DNA of 64,000 nt from Steromphala cineraria. Its lineage: Eukaryota; Mollusca; Gastropoda; Trochida; Trochidae. The stretch is taken from assembly GCA_916613615.1 (NCBI GenBank), contig OU744725.1, positions 73,452,280 through 73,516,279 on the forward strand. The letters are read 5' to 3'. Under the pieces are notes generated by a model. The model had not been told where the DNA came from. It searched no databases and was given only the letters and a program-made list of their open reading frames with translations. Made by a program: the position numbers and the translations under genes. Below, piece after piece: positions 1 to 10,871 of the stretch. Within the stretch, counting starts at the first letter, position 1. Every line of letters starts with the position of its first letter.

Positions 1-2178
1 CCCTGCAGGAATGTCAAGGAGAAGCAGTAGACTCGATAGGCACTAACTAAACGGTACTCCATCCCCTGCAGGCATGTCAAGGTGAAGCAGTAGACTCGAT
101 AGGCACTCACTAAACGGTACTCCATCCCCTGCAAGCATGTCAAGGTGAAGCAGTAAACTCGATAGGCACTAACTAAACGGTACTCCATCCCCTGCAGGCA
201 CGTCAAGGTGAAGATGTAGACTCGATAGGTACTACCTAAATGGTACTCCATCCCCTGCAGGCATGTCAAGGTGAAGCAGTAGACTCGATAGGCACTAACT
301 AAACGGTACTCCATCCCCTGCAGGCATGTCAAGGTGAAGCAGTAGACTCGATAGGCACTAACTAAATGGTACTCCATCCCCTGCAGGCATGTCAAGGTGA
401 AGCAGTAGACTCGATAGGCACTAACTAAATGGTACTCAATCCCCTGCAGGCATGTCAAGTTGAAGCAGTAGACTCGATAGGCACTAACTAAACGGTACTC
501 CATCCCCTGCAGGCACGTCAAGGTGAAGATGTAGACTCGATAGGTACTACCTAAATGGTACTCCATCCCCTGCAGGCATGTCAAGGTGAAGCAGTAGACT
601 CGATAGGCACTAACTAAACGGTACTCCATCCCCTGCAAGCATGTCAAGGTGAAGCAGTAAACTCGATAGGCACTAACTAAACGGTACTCCATCCCCTGCA
701 GGCACGTCAAGGTGAAGATGTAGACTCGATAGGTACTACCTAAATGGTACTCCATCCCCTGCAGGCATGTCAAGGTGAAGCAGTAGACTCGATAGGCACT
801 AACTAAACGGTACTTCATCCCCTGCAGGCATGTCAAGGTGAAGCAGTAGACTCGATAGGCACTAACTAAACGGTACTCCATCCCCTGCAGGCATGTCAAG
901 GTGAAGCAGTAGACTCGATAGGCACTCACTAAATGGTATGGTACTCCATCCCCTGCAGGCATGTCAAGGTGAAGCAGTAAACTCGATAGGCACTAACTAA
1001 ATGGTACTCCATCCCCTGCAGGAATGTCAAGGTGAAGCAGTAGATTCGATAGGCACTCACTAAATGGTACTCCATCCCCTGCAGGCATGTCAAGGTGAGG
1101 CAGTAGACTCGATAGGCACTAACTAAACGGTACTCCATCCCCTGCAGGCATGTCAAGGTGAAGCAGTAGACTCGATAGGCACTAACTAAACGGTACTCCA
1201 TCCCCTGCAGGCATGTCAAGGTGAAGCAGTAGACTCGATAGGCACTAACTAAATGGTACTCCATCCCCTGCAGGCATGTCAAGGTGAAGCAGTAGACTCG
1301 ATAGGCACTAACTAAACGGTACTCCATCCCCTGCAGGCATGTCAAGGTGAGGCAGTAGACTCGATAGGCACTAACTAAACGGTACTCCATCCCCTGCAGG
1401 CATGTCAAGGTGAAGCAGTAGACTCGATAGGCACTAACTAAACGGTACTCCATCCCCTGCAGGCATGTCAAGGTGAAGCAGTAGACTCGATAGGCACTAA
1501 CTAAATGGTACTCCATCCCCTGCAGGCATGTCAAGGTGAGGCAGTAGACTCGATAGGCACTAACTAAATGGTACTCCATCCCCTGCAGGCATGTCAAGGT
1601 GAGGCAGTAGACTCGATAGGCACTCACTAAATGGTACTCCATCCCCTGCAGGCATGTCAAGGTGAAGATGTAGACTCGATATGTACTACCTAAATGGTAC
1701 TCCATCCCTGCAGGCATGTCAGGGTGAGGCAGTAGACTCGATAGGCACTAACTAAATGGTACTCCATCCCCTGCAGGCATGTCAAGGTGAAGCAGTAGAC
1801 TCGATAGGCACAAACTAAATGGTACTCAATCCCCTGCAGGCATGTCAAGGAGAAGCAGTAGACCCGATAGGCACTAACTAAACGGTACTCCATCCCCTGC
1901 AGGCATGTCAAGGTGAAGCAGTAGACTCGATAGGCACTAACTAAATGGTACTCCATCCCCTGCAGGCATGTCAAGGTGAAGCAGTAGACTCGATAGGCAC
2001 TAACTAAATGGTACTCAATCCCCTGCAGGCATGTCAAGGAGAAGCAGTAGACCCGATAGGCACTAACTAAACGGTACTCCATCCCCTGCAGGCATGTCAA
2101 GGTGAAGCAGTAGACTCGATAGGCACTAACTAAACGGTACTCCATCCCCTGCAGGCATGTCAAGGTGAAGCAGTAGAC
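1..2178 (+). repeat. 63-bp tandem array of a caspase 3' splice site plus exon start
   Basis: About 34 head-to-tail copies of a 63-bp unit are present and the array continues past the left edge. On the + strand each unit contains, in order: codons reading A-C-Q-G-E-A-V-D, then TCGATAGG, a branch-site-like ACTAAC, a short pyrimidine tract CTCCATCCCCTGCAG, and the next A-C-Q-G start. The last copy is not a decoy: it runs from GCAG at 2151-2154 into the real caspase exon and diverges after GTAGAC at about 2178. Unit length is a multiple of three, and the TAA inside CTAACTAA lies in the caspase frame in the units I checked. Variant units with CACGTC and GATGTA recur near 200, 515 and 704, so blocks of five and three units have been copied. 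Units were read directly; splice activity of the decoys is inferred. Confidence 0.93.
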
Positions 2179-3331
2179 CCGGGGCAGGACGTTGCGGACG
2201 CTATGAACACCCAGGAGACTCAGTCCACAGAAGCAGAGCAGGTAGAAGACGACTTCCAGAATCTCCCCTTCGAGCTGGACTTCCTCTACATACACTCCAC
2301 TGTACATGGTGAGCTTCTTCTTTCCTCTGACGCGCCATTTCTGACTCTTTACAGTTATTTCTGTTTTTGTTAACATTGTTTTCTAAATTTCCTTTATATT
2401 ATGACATTTATGCTTACTGCTTTTAAAACATTCCTGGATGAGGAGACTACTTCTGTACTATACACTGTACTGTGCTGTTTCACCTGACACTCTCTATCTT
2501 AGGCGGTCTTTCTGACATCATTTTTCATTTGTGATTTACTCTAACATGACTTTCAATAATTTTCCGACCTTATATACCATATGTTCCCTGGTTTCAAAAC
2601 ATTGCTTACTAACTAGACTTGCCCTTTGTACATTCTAATGAACATGATGAGATGACGCTCTTCGCCTGAGCTCTCTTTCGCGGTCCCTCTGACGTCATGT
2701 CGCCTTAATCAACTTATGAGAAAAGTCATCCCTAATGCCATCTTTTATCATAGTGAATGACCTTTTTGGGAAAATTTGTCTTCTATCAACTTGTATCTCA
2801 AAACCTACTTCAACTGACCCGCCACCTCCAAACCATCTCCCATTTCTCTTCTACATGCGGCTAAGATCATCCAATGCTCGTTCGGTTTCATTTTACAATG
2901 AACTCGCTATTAATCAAGTATAACATGTCTCTGATTTTCAAACACGCTAGGTTAATCTCCTAATTCTATATTTGTTGGAAAGTTAAAAATATAAAAACAA
3001 ACTTATTACTGGTTTTTTTATTACGTTTGTGAGACAAAATTATGATTCTTGCATAGTTCAAGTATATTTCATATATTTTTCAGGTTACTACAGTTACCGG
3101 AATACATCAACGGGTTCGCCCTTTATCAACATGCTATGTGAAGTGTTAGAGAAATACGGCAGTGAGTTTGAGATATGCAAACTGTTAACCCTGGTCACCA
3201 GGAAGGTCGCGGTCGACTTCAAATCGAAGGCGAAGGGCAACGATCATTACAACGACAAGAAACAGTGTCCGTGCTTCCTCTCGCTCCTCACCAGACAGCT
3301 GTACCTAGGTCAAAGGTCAAAGAAAATATAA
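2155..3331 (+). CDS. Executioner-type caspase, 3' part (active-site exon and p10 exon)
   Basis: This is the C-terminal part of a cysteine-aspartate protease of apoptosis. Exon A (2155-2308) follows CTGCAG and begins A-C-Q-G-E, matching the family active-site pentapeptide QACxG; the Q would come from the preceding exon. It continues through an Asp-rich linker (DVADAMNTQE) that fits a large/small subunit cleavage site, to DFLYIHSTVHG. Exon B (3084-3331) follows TTTTCAG, restores Gly across a phase-1 intron, and encodes the small subunit: YYSYRNTSTGSPFINMLCEV, then CPCFLSLLTRQLYL and stop TAA. STVHGYYSYR...GSPF corresponds to the substrate-pocket segment of caspase-3/7. The large subunit lies left of the window. 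An AATAAA is at 3699-3704. No break is seen in these two exons. The tandem decoy array directly upstream makes the exon A junction unusual. Caspase identity is strong; the 3/7 subtype is inferred. Confidence 0.88.
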
Positions 3332-4525
3332 CGAGGACAAGTGACAAGTTGTATGTTGGGTCGGAGGTTAAAAATATGAGTAGAAAATGTTACCAGACAG
3401 CTATAGCTGTGTCTAAAACGTAAGAACATCTTACTAGAAATTTGAGCAACAGTGAACTTCGCTCTAAAACCCGAGAAACCTTATATTCGAAATGTGATTT
3501 TTAAATTGTATTGGGGTCTAAGACTATAGAAATCTAAATAGAAACGTTATAATTTAGTCTGAGACTTTAGTCTATCTACCTAAAATTGTGCCGAAACAAT
3601 TGTACTAAAGTTTAGACAATTGTTCTTTGGCCTACGACGAGAGCAAATCAGTGGTACATGGTCAAACACTAAGAAAACCAAATTCACGGCTGTGAACTAA
3701 TAAAGGGTAAATTATAAATGTGAATTTTCAACATCAGAGCAAATTTTATACCAAATGAACTAGCACATAAAAGGTTTACCTACAAGTTTGCAAAGCATCG
3801 TTGCCTTTACGTATATGATGGTATTTATATATACCATTTTATGCTTCCCGGTGAAGCAACGCCCTAGTAGTGAAAGGAATTGTACGCATACCACAGAATC
3901 AGAACGTGCTGTTAATCTCTACTGAGTCTGGCCCACACTATGACTTAGGTGGACACACCCTTAAACCAACATTGAAGCCTGAAGAGCTACAGAGCCATTA
4001 TTGTCAATGTCAGAGGGTATTAATACAGACTTATGTTACATGACTGTATAGCACATGTGTTGACCAAGGGACTGCTGGTTTGTAATATTTGCACGTACCA
4101 TGTTGAAGTTTTGCAAACAATGAGGCTATAAATTGTCCGTGACCATCTTTTTACAGTCACAAATTCAACTTTACTGGACAAAATCTGTGGCATTTATTAT
4201 ATTTTATTTTCAGGATCAACAAACAAATCGAAGCTCTTACTAGATTTTTCCTGCAGTTGCATATTATTTGCCTAACATGTAAAGACATAACTATTATGAT
4301 GAAAGATGATTGGATATGTTGATAAAACACAATTTGTTGATATGGATAGTTGTCTAAAGTACCGGCTACTGAATCAACAACAACTCATGTCGCAATACAA
4401 ACCAAATCAGACTTCTGATGCAGACTCTGTGACAAATAACTGACTCTACTACACCTCACAAAGTCTCACAAAGTCTCACAAGAATCACAAATACTCGACC
4501 TTACTGCAACCAACTTCCCTATCAG
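3332..4525. other. Caspase 3' UTR and intergenic DNA
   Basis: The stretch is AT-rich, with the candidate caspase poly(A) signal AATAAA at 3699-3704. No convincing exon or RNA gene was seen. Short CTCACAAAGT repeats occur near 4457-4480. Confidence 0.5.
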
Positions 4526-4803
4526 CGACTATCCGCTTGATAGAAAATCTTGATATTTACCTCATCTCCGACACAAATGTTACCTTTTCATCAGTTTTAA
4601 CTAACTCGACGAGATACATGTGGTATTTGATACATAACATTTTAACATATTGCGATATTATTGATAGCGTTGATTTGCTTTGTAGTGAGTATTCCCAAAA
4701 CCAACCTTTGCCAATTATATTTTTTGCAATATTTATTGTGGTCTTATTAATATTGTGTTATCATTATGTATATATCTTTATATTACACAATCGTGCTCAT
4801 TAA
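4526..4803 (+). CDS. Candidate terminal exon of a small single-pass membrane protein
   Basis: A CAG at 4523-4525 could be the acceptor for an open frame ending with TAA at 4803. It encodes an N-glycosylation sequon (N-S-T-R), two cysteines, a proline, then a hydrophobic helix (IIFFAIFIVVLLILC) and a short tail ending HNRAH. This resembles the end of a type I membrane protein. The N-S-T-R-Y-M-W stretch followed by cysteines and a membrane helix is loosely reminiscent of OSTM1. No upstream exon could be assigned, the base composition is low-GC like its surroundings, and the frame could be chance. No homology search was possible. Confidence 0.22.
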
Positions 4804-5021
4804 GACGTGTTGCGGACAAGTGTTTTCTTCATCCTTTGTTTTAATTACATCAACGATTAAAGAAGATGCAATGTTTTAACGATATTATTAATATGTATTC
4901 ATTCCTATATTCACGATAAACATAATTTCGTATCAAAATTGTGTTGTCTGCTCATTGAAACATTGTTTACTGGGAATTTTGAATGTGAGAGTCATTTTTC
5001 GACGACGGCAATGTATAATAA

Positions 5022-5110
5022 TAATAATATTAAGGGGCATTTATAAAGCGCTATATCCATACACAAGGTGCATGCTCAAAGCGCATTGAAAATAAGAAAA
5101 TTTAAGGTGA
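5022..5110. repeat. AATAAT-flanked short dispersed element
   Basis: An AAT run is followed by AAGGGGCATTTATAAAGCGC and TATATCCATACACAAGGTGC, then a second GCGC motif. Similar GCGCTATATAAA-type ends occur near 50700 and 54850, which suggests one family of short interspersed elements. Confidence 0.35.
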
Positions 5111-5504
5111 TGAGATGAAATGCTATGAAATAAAGCCTTAAAGTAATACTGGTAGCATTGATTAAGGATAATTAAAATTAGAGTCTATGGGTAGAATCTA
5201 TGAATAATAGCTAGAAAATAGATGAGTTTTGAGCTGTGATTTAAAAACAGTCAGTGAGGATGTATGTGCGTGACTTAAACAGTATTCCAATGATGCAATA
5301 TCATGCTATTAAGTAATGAACACTGTTAAAGTTTATAACGATATACATTAATATATGTCAAAATATGGGTCGTTTTATATTGAAACTTATTCCCGTAAAC
5401 GATGTGTAAAATAAGAAGTTTGACATTCATTTTAATGTGATAATGAACATATATTCGGCAATCTTTTATGTACTTATTATTTACAAATATAGGTTTTGTT
5501 ACAG

Positions 5505-5712
5505 GAAAGAACATTTTAGAAACATGGTTAACTGTGTTTATGAAGCAGTTTTTATACAAGTCAAAACAATCACACAGAAAAAAGATACGTGCACAGAACA
5601 CTTCACTTCTTATAAAATGTGTAAACAGTGCATCGACAATTTCCATCACTTACACCAGCTGGCGGACCTTATAGAACACCTAAATGGTGAACTCACTGGC
5701 TCGCTGTTCTAA
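5505..5712 (+). CDS. Candidate exon of a cysteine-rich protein, possibly OSTM1-like
   Basis: TTTTGTTACAG at 5494-5504 is a good acceptor. The open frame that follows has regularly spaced cysteines: N-C-V-Y-E-A, then T-C-T-E-H-F, then M-C-K-Q-C-I-D-N-F, and ends at TAA 5710-5712. A donor-like AATG|GTGAAC near 5690 would instead make it an internal exon. The pattern T-C-x-E-H...C-K-x-C...L..L is similar to a lumenal segment of OSTM1 as I know the family, but this is a visual resemblance only. It lies downstream of the other membrane-like candidate at 4526-4803, the reverse of the order expected for one gene. Confidence 0.28.
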
Positions 5713-6022
5713 CCTCATACTGTTGCAACAGCCTTTTCAGCATTATAGATGATTCAACCCCCAGTAGAATTCCAATGGTAAGAACTCACTCGACTTGTAC
5801 GTTAACATCACAATACGTTCTGGACACACATGTTAAGGACGCTTAGCAAGAAGAATGGAACAGAAGGGCGTAAAAGAATTTTGGCAGTTTTTGACATGGG
5901 GAGGCTAAACAAGACTTGCTGCAAATGTACAGATCTTAGATAACGCCTTGTGGATTAAACGCACGTATGAACAGAAGTAAAATGTCCCGTTGATGAACTC
6001 TCCGCCTACATCTTAACTTTTT

Positions 6023-7545
6023 AGCTCATCAGGACTGAAAGTCCAGATGGGCTTATGGCATTGCCCGTCGTCCGGCGTCCGTCGTCCGTCCGTCGTCCGT
6101 CGTCCGTCCGTCGTCCGTCCGTAAACTTTTGACACTTTCGACTTCTCCTCATGAACCATACACATTAGAGAGCTGAAATTTTGTGTACAAGTACCTTAGC
6201 ATATGGAGATTCTAATTTGTAACTTTGGTGACCCTGTGACCCCAAATAGGGTCACAGGGGTCACAACTTTAAAAACCTATTTTCATCTTCTTCTCCAGTT
6301 CCAGAAGGACTAGAGAGTTAAAAATGATATGTGCAGACTCCTTTGCCAATGGGGATTCTAATTTGTAACTTTGATGACCCTGTGACCCCAAATAGGGTCA
6401 CAGGGGTCACAACCTTAAATACCTATTTTCATCTTCTTCTTCAGTTCCAAAAGGAGTAGAGAGTTAAAAACGATATGTGCAGACTCCTTGGCCAATGGGG
6501 ATTCTAAATTGTAGATTTCGTGACCCCATGACCCCAAATAGGGTCACATGGGTCACAACCTTAAAAACCTATTTTCATCTTCTTCTCCAGTTCTAAAAGG
6601 ACTAGAGAGTTGAAAGTGATATGTGCAGACTCCTTGGACAATGGGGATTCTAATTTGTAACTTTGGTGAACCTGTGACCCCAAATAGGGTCACAGGGGTC
6701 ACAACCTTAAAAACCTATTTTCATCTTCTTCTCCAGTACTAAAGGACTATAGAGTTGAAAATGATATGTGCAGACTCCTTGGCCAATCGGGATTCTTAAT
6801 TGTAGATTTCGTGACCCCATGACCCCAAATAGGGTCACAGGGGTCACAACCTTAAAAAACAATTCTCATCTTCTTCTCCAGTTCCAAAAAGTCTAGAGAG
6901 TTAATATTGATATGTGCAGACTCCTTGGACAATGGGGATTCTAATTTGTAACTTTGTTGACCCTGTGACCCCAAATAGGGTCACAGGGGTCACAACCTTA
7001 AAAAAACTATTTTCATCTTCTTCTCAAGTTCCAAAAGGTCTAGAGAGCTGAAATTATATGTGCAGACTCCTTGGCCAATGGGGATTCAAAATTATAGATT
7101 TCGTGACCCCATGACCCCAAATAGGGTCACAGGGGTCACAACCTTAAAAACTTATTTTCATCATCATCTTTAGCTCCTAAAGGTCTATTGAGCTGAAAGA
7201 CTGCATGTAGACTCCTTGGCCAATTGGGATTCTAAACTGTAGGTTTTGTGACCCCATGACCCTAAATAGGGTCACAGGGGTCACAATCTTAAAAACCTAT
7301 TTTTCTCCATTAGATGACAGTCTTTGACAAATTTATTTCTCCTTGGATATTTTAGTGTGGACTTCTTTCACTGTCTGATATTGGCGATCCAGAAAGTGTT
7401 GAATAATAATACATTTGTTTTGTAATTTTTTTATAGGTTTTCTTGCAATAGGTAACATCAGTTTCATTTTTAGCTCATCTTGCCTGTATAAAGCAAACTT
7501 GATATGATGCCTGATGAGCTACAGAGCCAATGGCTCTATTTTTTA
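6023..7545. repeat. AGCTCATC-ended element with eight tandem palindromic ~146-bp units
   Basis: The element starts TTTTTAGCTCATCAGGACTG, has a (CCGTCGT)n stretch at 6065-6122, and ends near GAGCTACAGAGCCAATGGCT at about 7518-7537. The inside holds eight units, with AAATAGGGTCAC at about 6245, 6391, 6536, 6685, 6827, 6974, 7119 and 7264. Each unit has a near-perfect inverted repeat: GTGACCCTGTGACCCC, then AAAT, then AGGGTCACAGGGGTCAC. Partial relatives lie at 12965-13290 and 53212-53370. No coding sequence is seen. Confidence 0.8.
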
Positions 7546-8110
7546 AATATGACAATCCTATTCTTTTGCTCTAAATGTAAGGCAATTCATTCTTTGAAAA
7601 GGTTTTTTGGTTTCTTAATATATTTTCCTGAATCATTTTCTCTCCTTATTTTGTTTTAATAGTGCCATACTGTTACCAATTTCTATACTGATACAATAAA
7701 TACCGTTTATCTAACATATATGGATTTGGGTATTAAAAGGGCAGTTATTTGTATGATTTAGAAGTGTTGTGTAGTTTCACCGAAAACGATATTCATTCTT
7801 AAAACAAGGTTAAAACAAAACAGCTATTAACCATTGTTATGAATTAGATAATAACAATTAGGCCGATACTTTTTTGTACTTGATCAAAGTAAAATTCGCA
7901 CAGATTTTGAAAATTAATTTTGCAAGGGTACATATTTTGTACAGCATATCCCCATTACTAATGAAGTCGGCAACCCCTTCAATGTACCATAACTAATTTG
8001 GCGTATCAAAGAATTTTAGAATAAGTAACTGTTTCATGAAAGTGTTCTTTATTAGAGGAAATAGTTTTCCGTTTCTGCCACAGTCGCAAATTTGTACAAA
8101 CCAAGCGGAA
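7546..8110. other. Intergenic DNA upstream of TIMM13
   Basis: AT-rich sequence without a supported exon or RNA gene. Confidence 0.4.
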
Positions 8111-8111
8111 A

Positions 8112-8132
8112 TGAGGGGCGCCATCTAGGGGA
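8112..8132 (-). promoter_or_regulatory. CTCF-like motif just upstream of TIMM13
   Basis: On the - strand the sequence reads CCCCTAGATGGCGCC, which matches the bilaterian CTCF core CCASYAGRKGGCRS at all but one position. It sits about 90 bp before the TIMM13 start codon. Binding is inferred. Confidence 0.4.
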
Positions 8133-8219
8133 AGTAACTCTCACCCACGTGTGTTTAGAGGTTACCGACCAAAGGCGATCATATTAATTTGATAGTTTTG
8201 ATTTGAACATAGAAGAATT

Positions 8220-9321
8220 ATGGATTTCGGTAGCCCCCCACCCGGAGCTCGAATGGATTCCGCTAACAGGGAGCAGCTGATGGACCAAGTCAAGCAACAG
8301 ATAGCACTTGCAAACGCTCAGGAATTACTACAAGTAAGAAGCTAGGGCAACTTGCATCATGCATTTCGTCAGGTTCAAGTGTTAGGGCCTATGTACATTT
8401 TGTAAAAAGTTTAGACAATATTTGCACGTAGAATTTTCCCTAGACACGGGGGTTCGTAACCAGAAATATCGGCGGGTTCTTAGAAAGTTTGACGTTGAAA
8501 TGCAGTTTTACAAACATTTAATTTAACATGCCTCCTGATGAAATATTATATCTTATCTGTGTATGCTATGTTAATAATAATGCAAATCAAGTAAGTATAT
8601 GTCTACATAGGAACACTGGTTCTCCAACATTGTACACCTACATGATGTAATTTGTTTCTTTCAGACATTTTATCAAATCTTATGGTTTTACCACGTGAGA
8701 TAACCATGCATTTTGATTTGAATGGAACAACTGAAATGGACACTAAAATTATTGATTTGTTGGCAAGAACTCACATTTCTGGCGTTTTTAATTGTCTCTC
8801 CCGGAAAACGTACACTTTTATAAAATAACATGATAGCATTACATAAGAACTTTTTTTATTTACAGAAAATGTCAGAGAAATGTTTCAAGAAGTGTGTTAC
8901 CAAGCCAGGCACATCTTTAGACAACTCAGAACAGGTAGAAGCCCGGAATTGAAACATCTTTCTTATTTCAGCAAATGTTCTTTGGTATTCTTTAGTCTGA
9001 TTGCAATTGAGTTTACAAGTCTAAAAAAATTGACTTTATCGAGATACAAACTTGTTCCATTGGAAGGTTTCTTCTCCACACATTCAGGTCTTGCACATAC
9101 TTGGTATTACAACTTTAATTACAAATAATTTGAAACTTTTTAAAAATAAATAAGTAAGTATAAGCATAAATATCAGCTTATAGAATGAATTATCATTCTT
9201 CCATGTATTAATTTTTCAGAAATGCATCGCTATGTGTATGGACAGATACATGGATTCTTGGAACTTGGTATCACGGGTATACGGCAACAGATTACAGAGA
9301 GAACGGACAAAGCTTCACTGA
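8220..9321 (+). CDS. TIMM13: Mitochondrial import inner membrane translocase subunit Tim13
   Basis: This small chaperone works with Tim8 in the mitochondrial intermembrane space to carry hydrophobic precursors. Three exons join in frame: 8220-8333, 8866-8934 and 9220-9321, all with GT-AG introns in phase 0. The 94-residue product contains [19 protein letters not shown] (helix 1 of the family) and the twin CX3C motifs C-F-K-K-C and C-I-A-M-C, which form the two disulfides of small TIMs. It ends [10 protein letters not shown]. Length and motif spacing match TIMM13 of other animals. The ATG at 8220 is the only one giving a full N-terminus. AATAAA signals are at 9487-9492 and 9676-9681. The gene converges with LTN1. 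Identification rests on motifs and overall similarity to the known family. Confidence 0.95.
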
Positions 9322-9769
9322 TCATCTTGGAATTTTTACATCAAATTCAAAACTTATGAATTGGAAAGCATTTAAATGGAACTCTTATGCATGTGCTAGA
9401 CCATATGTGTGATAACATAGCTGTTTGTGTGTGGAGAATAATCATTAGAAGATGGTAGTTGATTAAGTGTTATCTGAATTAAGTAAAATAAAGATTAATT
9501 TGTCAAAGTTGCCTTTCGGAGGCCTGATCATAACCATTTTCTTCTCTCATTTTCACCCATTTGTCAAAGAATTTCATATTTCAGAACAAAATATCAAATG
9601 ATTGTATCGATGTTTCATATGTGCTCCATATTATTGTCATGGCAATGTGGATGCAACTCTAATCTGTATATAGATAATAAATACTAAATGATATGTTTGT
9701 GTTCATTTTATTTTAAAATTGACAAGATGTCTGAATTAGCATCCCAGAGTGTTTTTATGAAGAGGAATA
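9322..9769 (+). other. TIMM13: TIMM13 3' UTR and terminator region
   Basis: Non-coding. It contains two AATAAA poly(A) signals (9487-9492 and 9676-9681), so transcript ends near 9510 or 9700 are likely. Confidence 0.6.
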
Positions 9770-9911
9770 CAGTAGAACACGGATATAGCGAACAAATTTT
9801 CAAGTCCCGTCCCTATATAATATTATAAAAAGTATATGCGTATAGCGAACACCGGATATAGCGAACTTAATTCTTTTGTCCCTTGGAGTTCGTTATATCC
9901 ATGTTCTACTG
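9770..9911. mobile_element. MITE with CAGTAGAAC ends (pogo/Tigger-like)
   Basis: A 142-bp non-autonomous element starts CAGTAGAACACGGATATAGC and ends with the imperfect inverse ...GTTCTACTG, flanked on both sides by TA (9768-9769 and 9912-9913). TA target duplication and this end sequence are typical of the Tc1/mariner-pogo group. A second copy lies at 36502-36585. Confidence 0.8.
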
Positions 9912-10811
9912 TATATGGATGACAACTTTATGTACCCGTACCATTCTTGAGAAGATGATGATAGAGGAAAAATATTAGGTGACAACAGGATGGTTCAACA
10001 ACAAAGTTTAAACTCTCGCTGCATTAAGAACACCTCTGAGTGGAGTCTTACTGCAGTCTCATCTTTGTATGCGGAATTGCGGAATGAAAATCTAAATATT
10101 TTCCATTGTTGACAACTTCCTGCTTTTCTCAAGTCAAACATTCCAGTGAGGATGGTTTCTAACAATCCAAGACATGGTCCACAAAATAAGAAAACTCAAA
10201 TGGGAATTAAATTCACTGTTTATTTACATAAACTCAACGATTGATGCATTCATGAAGTGGAACATTGCAAGAAGATTTCAAATCTTACAAGCATAGAGGA
10301 TTTTGTGTACAGTGATAAGTTACAGATTTTATGTCCAAATAAGATGGAAATAAAAAGCAAACCTAAGGTTCCATTGAAATGTTGCAAATCAGACTGTACA
10401 ATTAATAATCACAGATAGGCTGTATCTCATCTTTAAAATTGTCTTACATTTTGACAAGACGTAACACAATCAAACAAAAAGTTGTTACTAAAGATATAAT
10501 TTGGTAATCTTGATATAAGCATTAACTCAACAATCAACTATCCCCACAAGGCATCAATCTCCATCATTGGCTTTTCCAAACTTTGATAATTAATTGGAAT
10601 ATTGAACCCTGTCGCAGTAGCCCTGCCAGCACAGACCTTTTGTGGAGATGCTGCAAGTCTTAGGTTAGTCAGCCAATGGGACTTGCAACATTTATGCCTT
10701 GGAGGGTAAGTTGCTCAACAATATACCCTTCCCTTTAAAATAAATAACAGAACTTTTAAAAACAAGTAATGATAAGGCCACATATTGTTAAGAAATATAT
10801 TTGTCAAGTTA
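9912..10811 (-). other. LTN1: LTN1 3' UTR and convergent intergenic region
   Basis: Non-coding. On the - strand an AATAAA occurs at 10224-10219, the best poly(A) signal candidate downstream of the LTN1 stop. No other gene is seen. Confidence 0.4.
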
Positions 10812-10871
10812 CTAGAAGAGATTTCTGCAGAGAGGACAGGTGGAGTTGTGACTTGTGCTGAACCACTTGTA
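10812..10871 (-). CDS. LTN1: LTN1 exon 31: end of the RING
   Basis: This 60-nt terminal exon follows GTGTTTCAG and encodes [19 protein letters not shown] and stop. It supplies the last Cys pair (C-P-L-C) of the C4HC3 RING; the other six ligands are in exon 30. It lies 2.66 kb beyond exon 30, behind an intron full of repeats, and is easy to miss. Confidence 0.93.
   Translation of the reverse strand, partial: YKWFSTSHNSTCPLCRNLF

Noticed and set aside
1..2178. CRISPR-like array
   Set aside because: Units are contiguous with no unique spacers, in an intron-bearing animal sequence.
929..2376. Long - strand frames encoding a 21-residue repeat (MEYHLVSAYRVYCFTLTCLQ...)
   Set aside because: The unit is 63 bp, so one antisense frame stays open by arithmetic. 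The + strand of the same units encodes the caspase exon start, and the frame runs antisense over the real exon.
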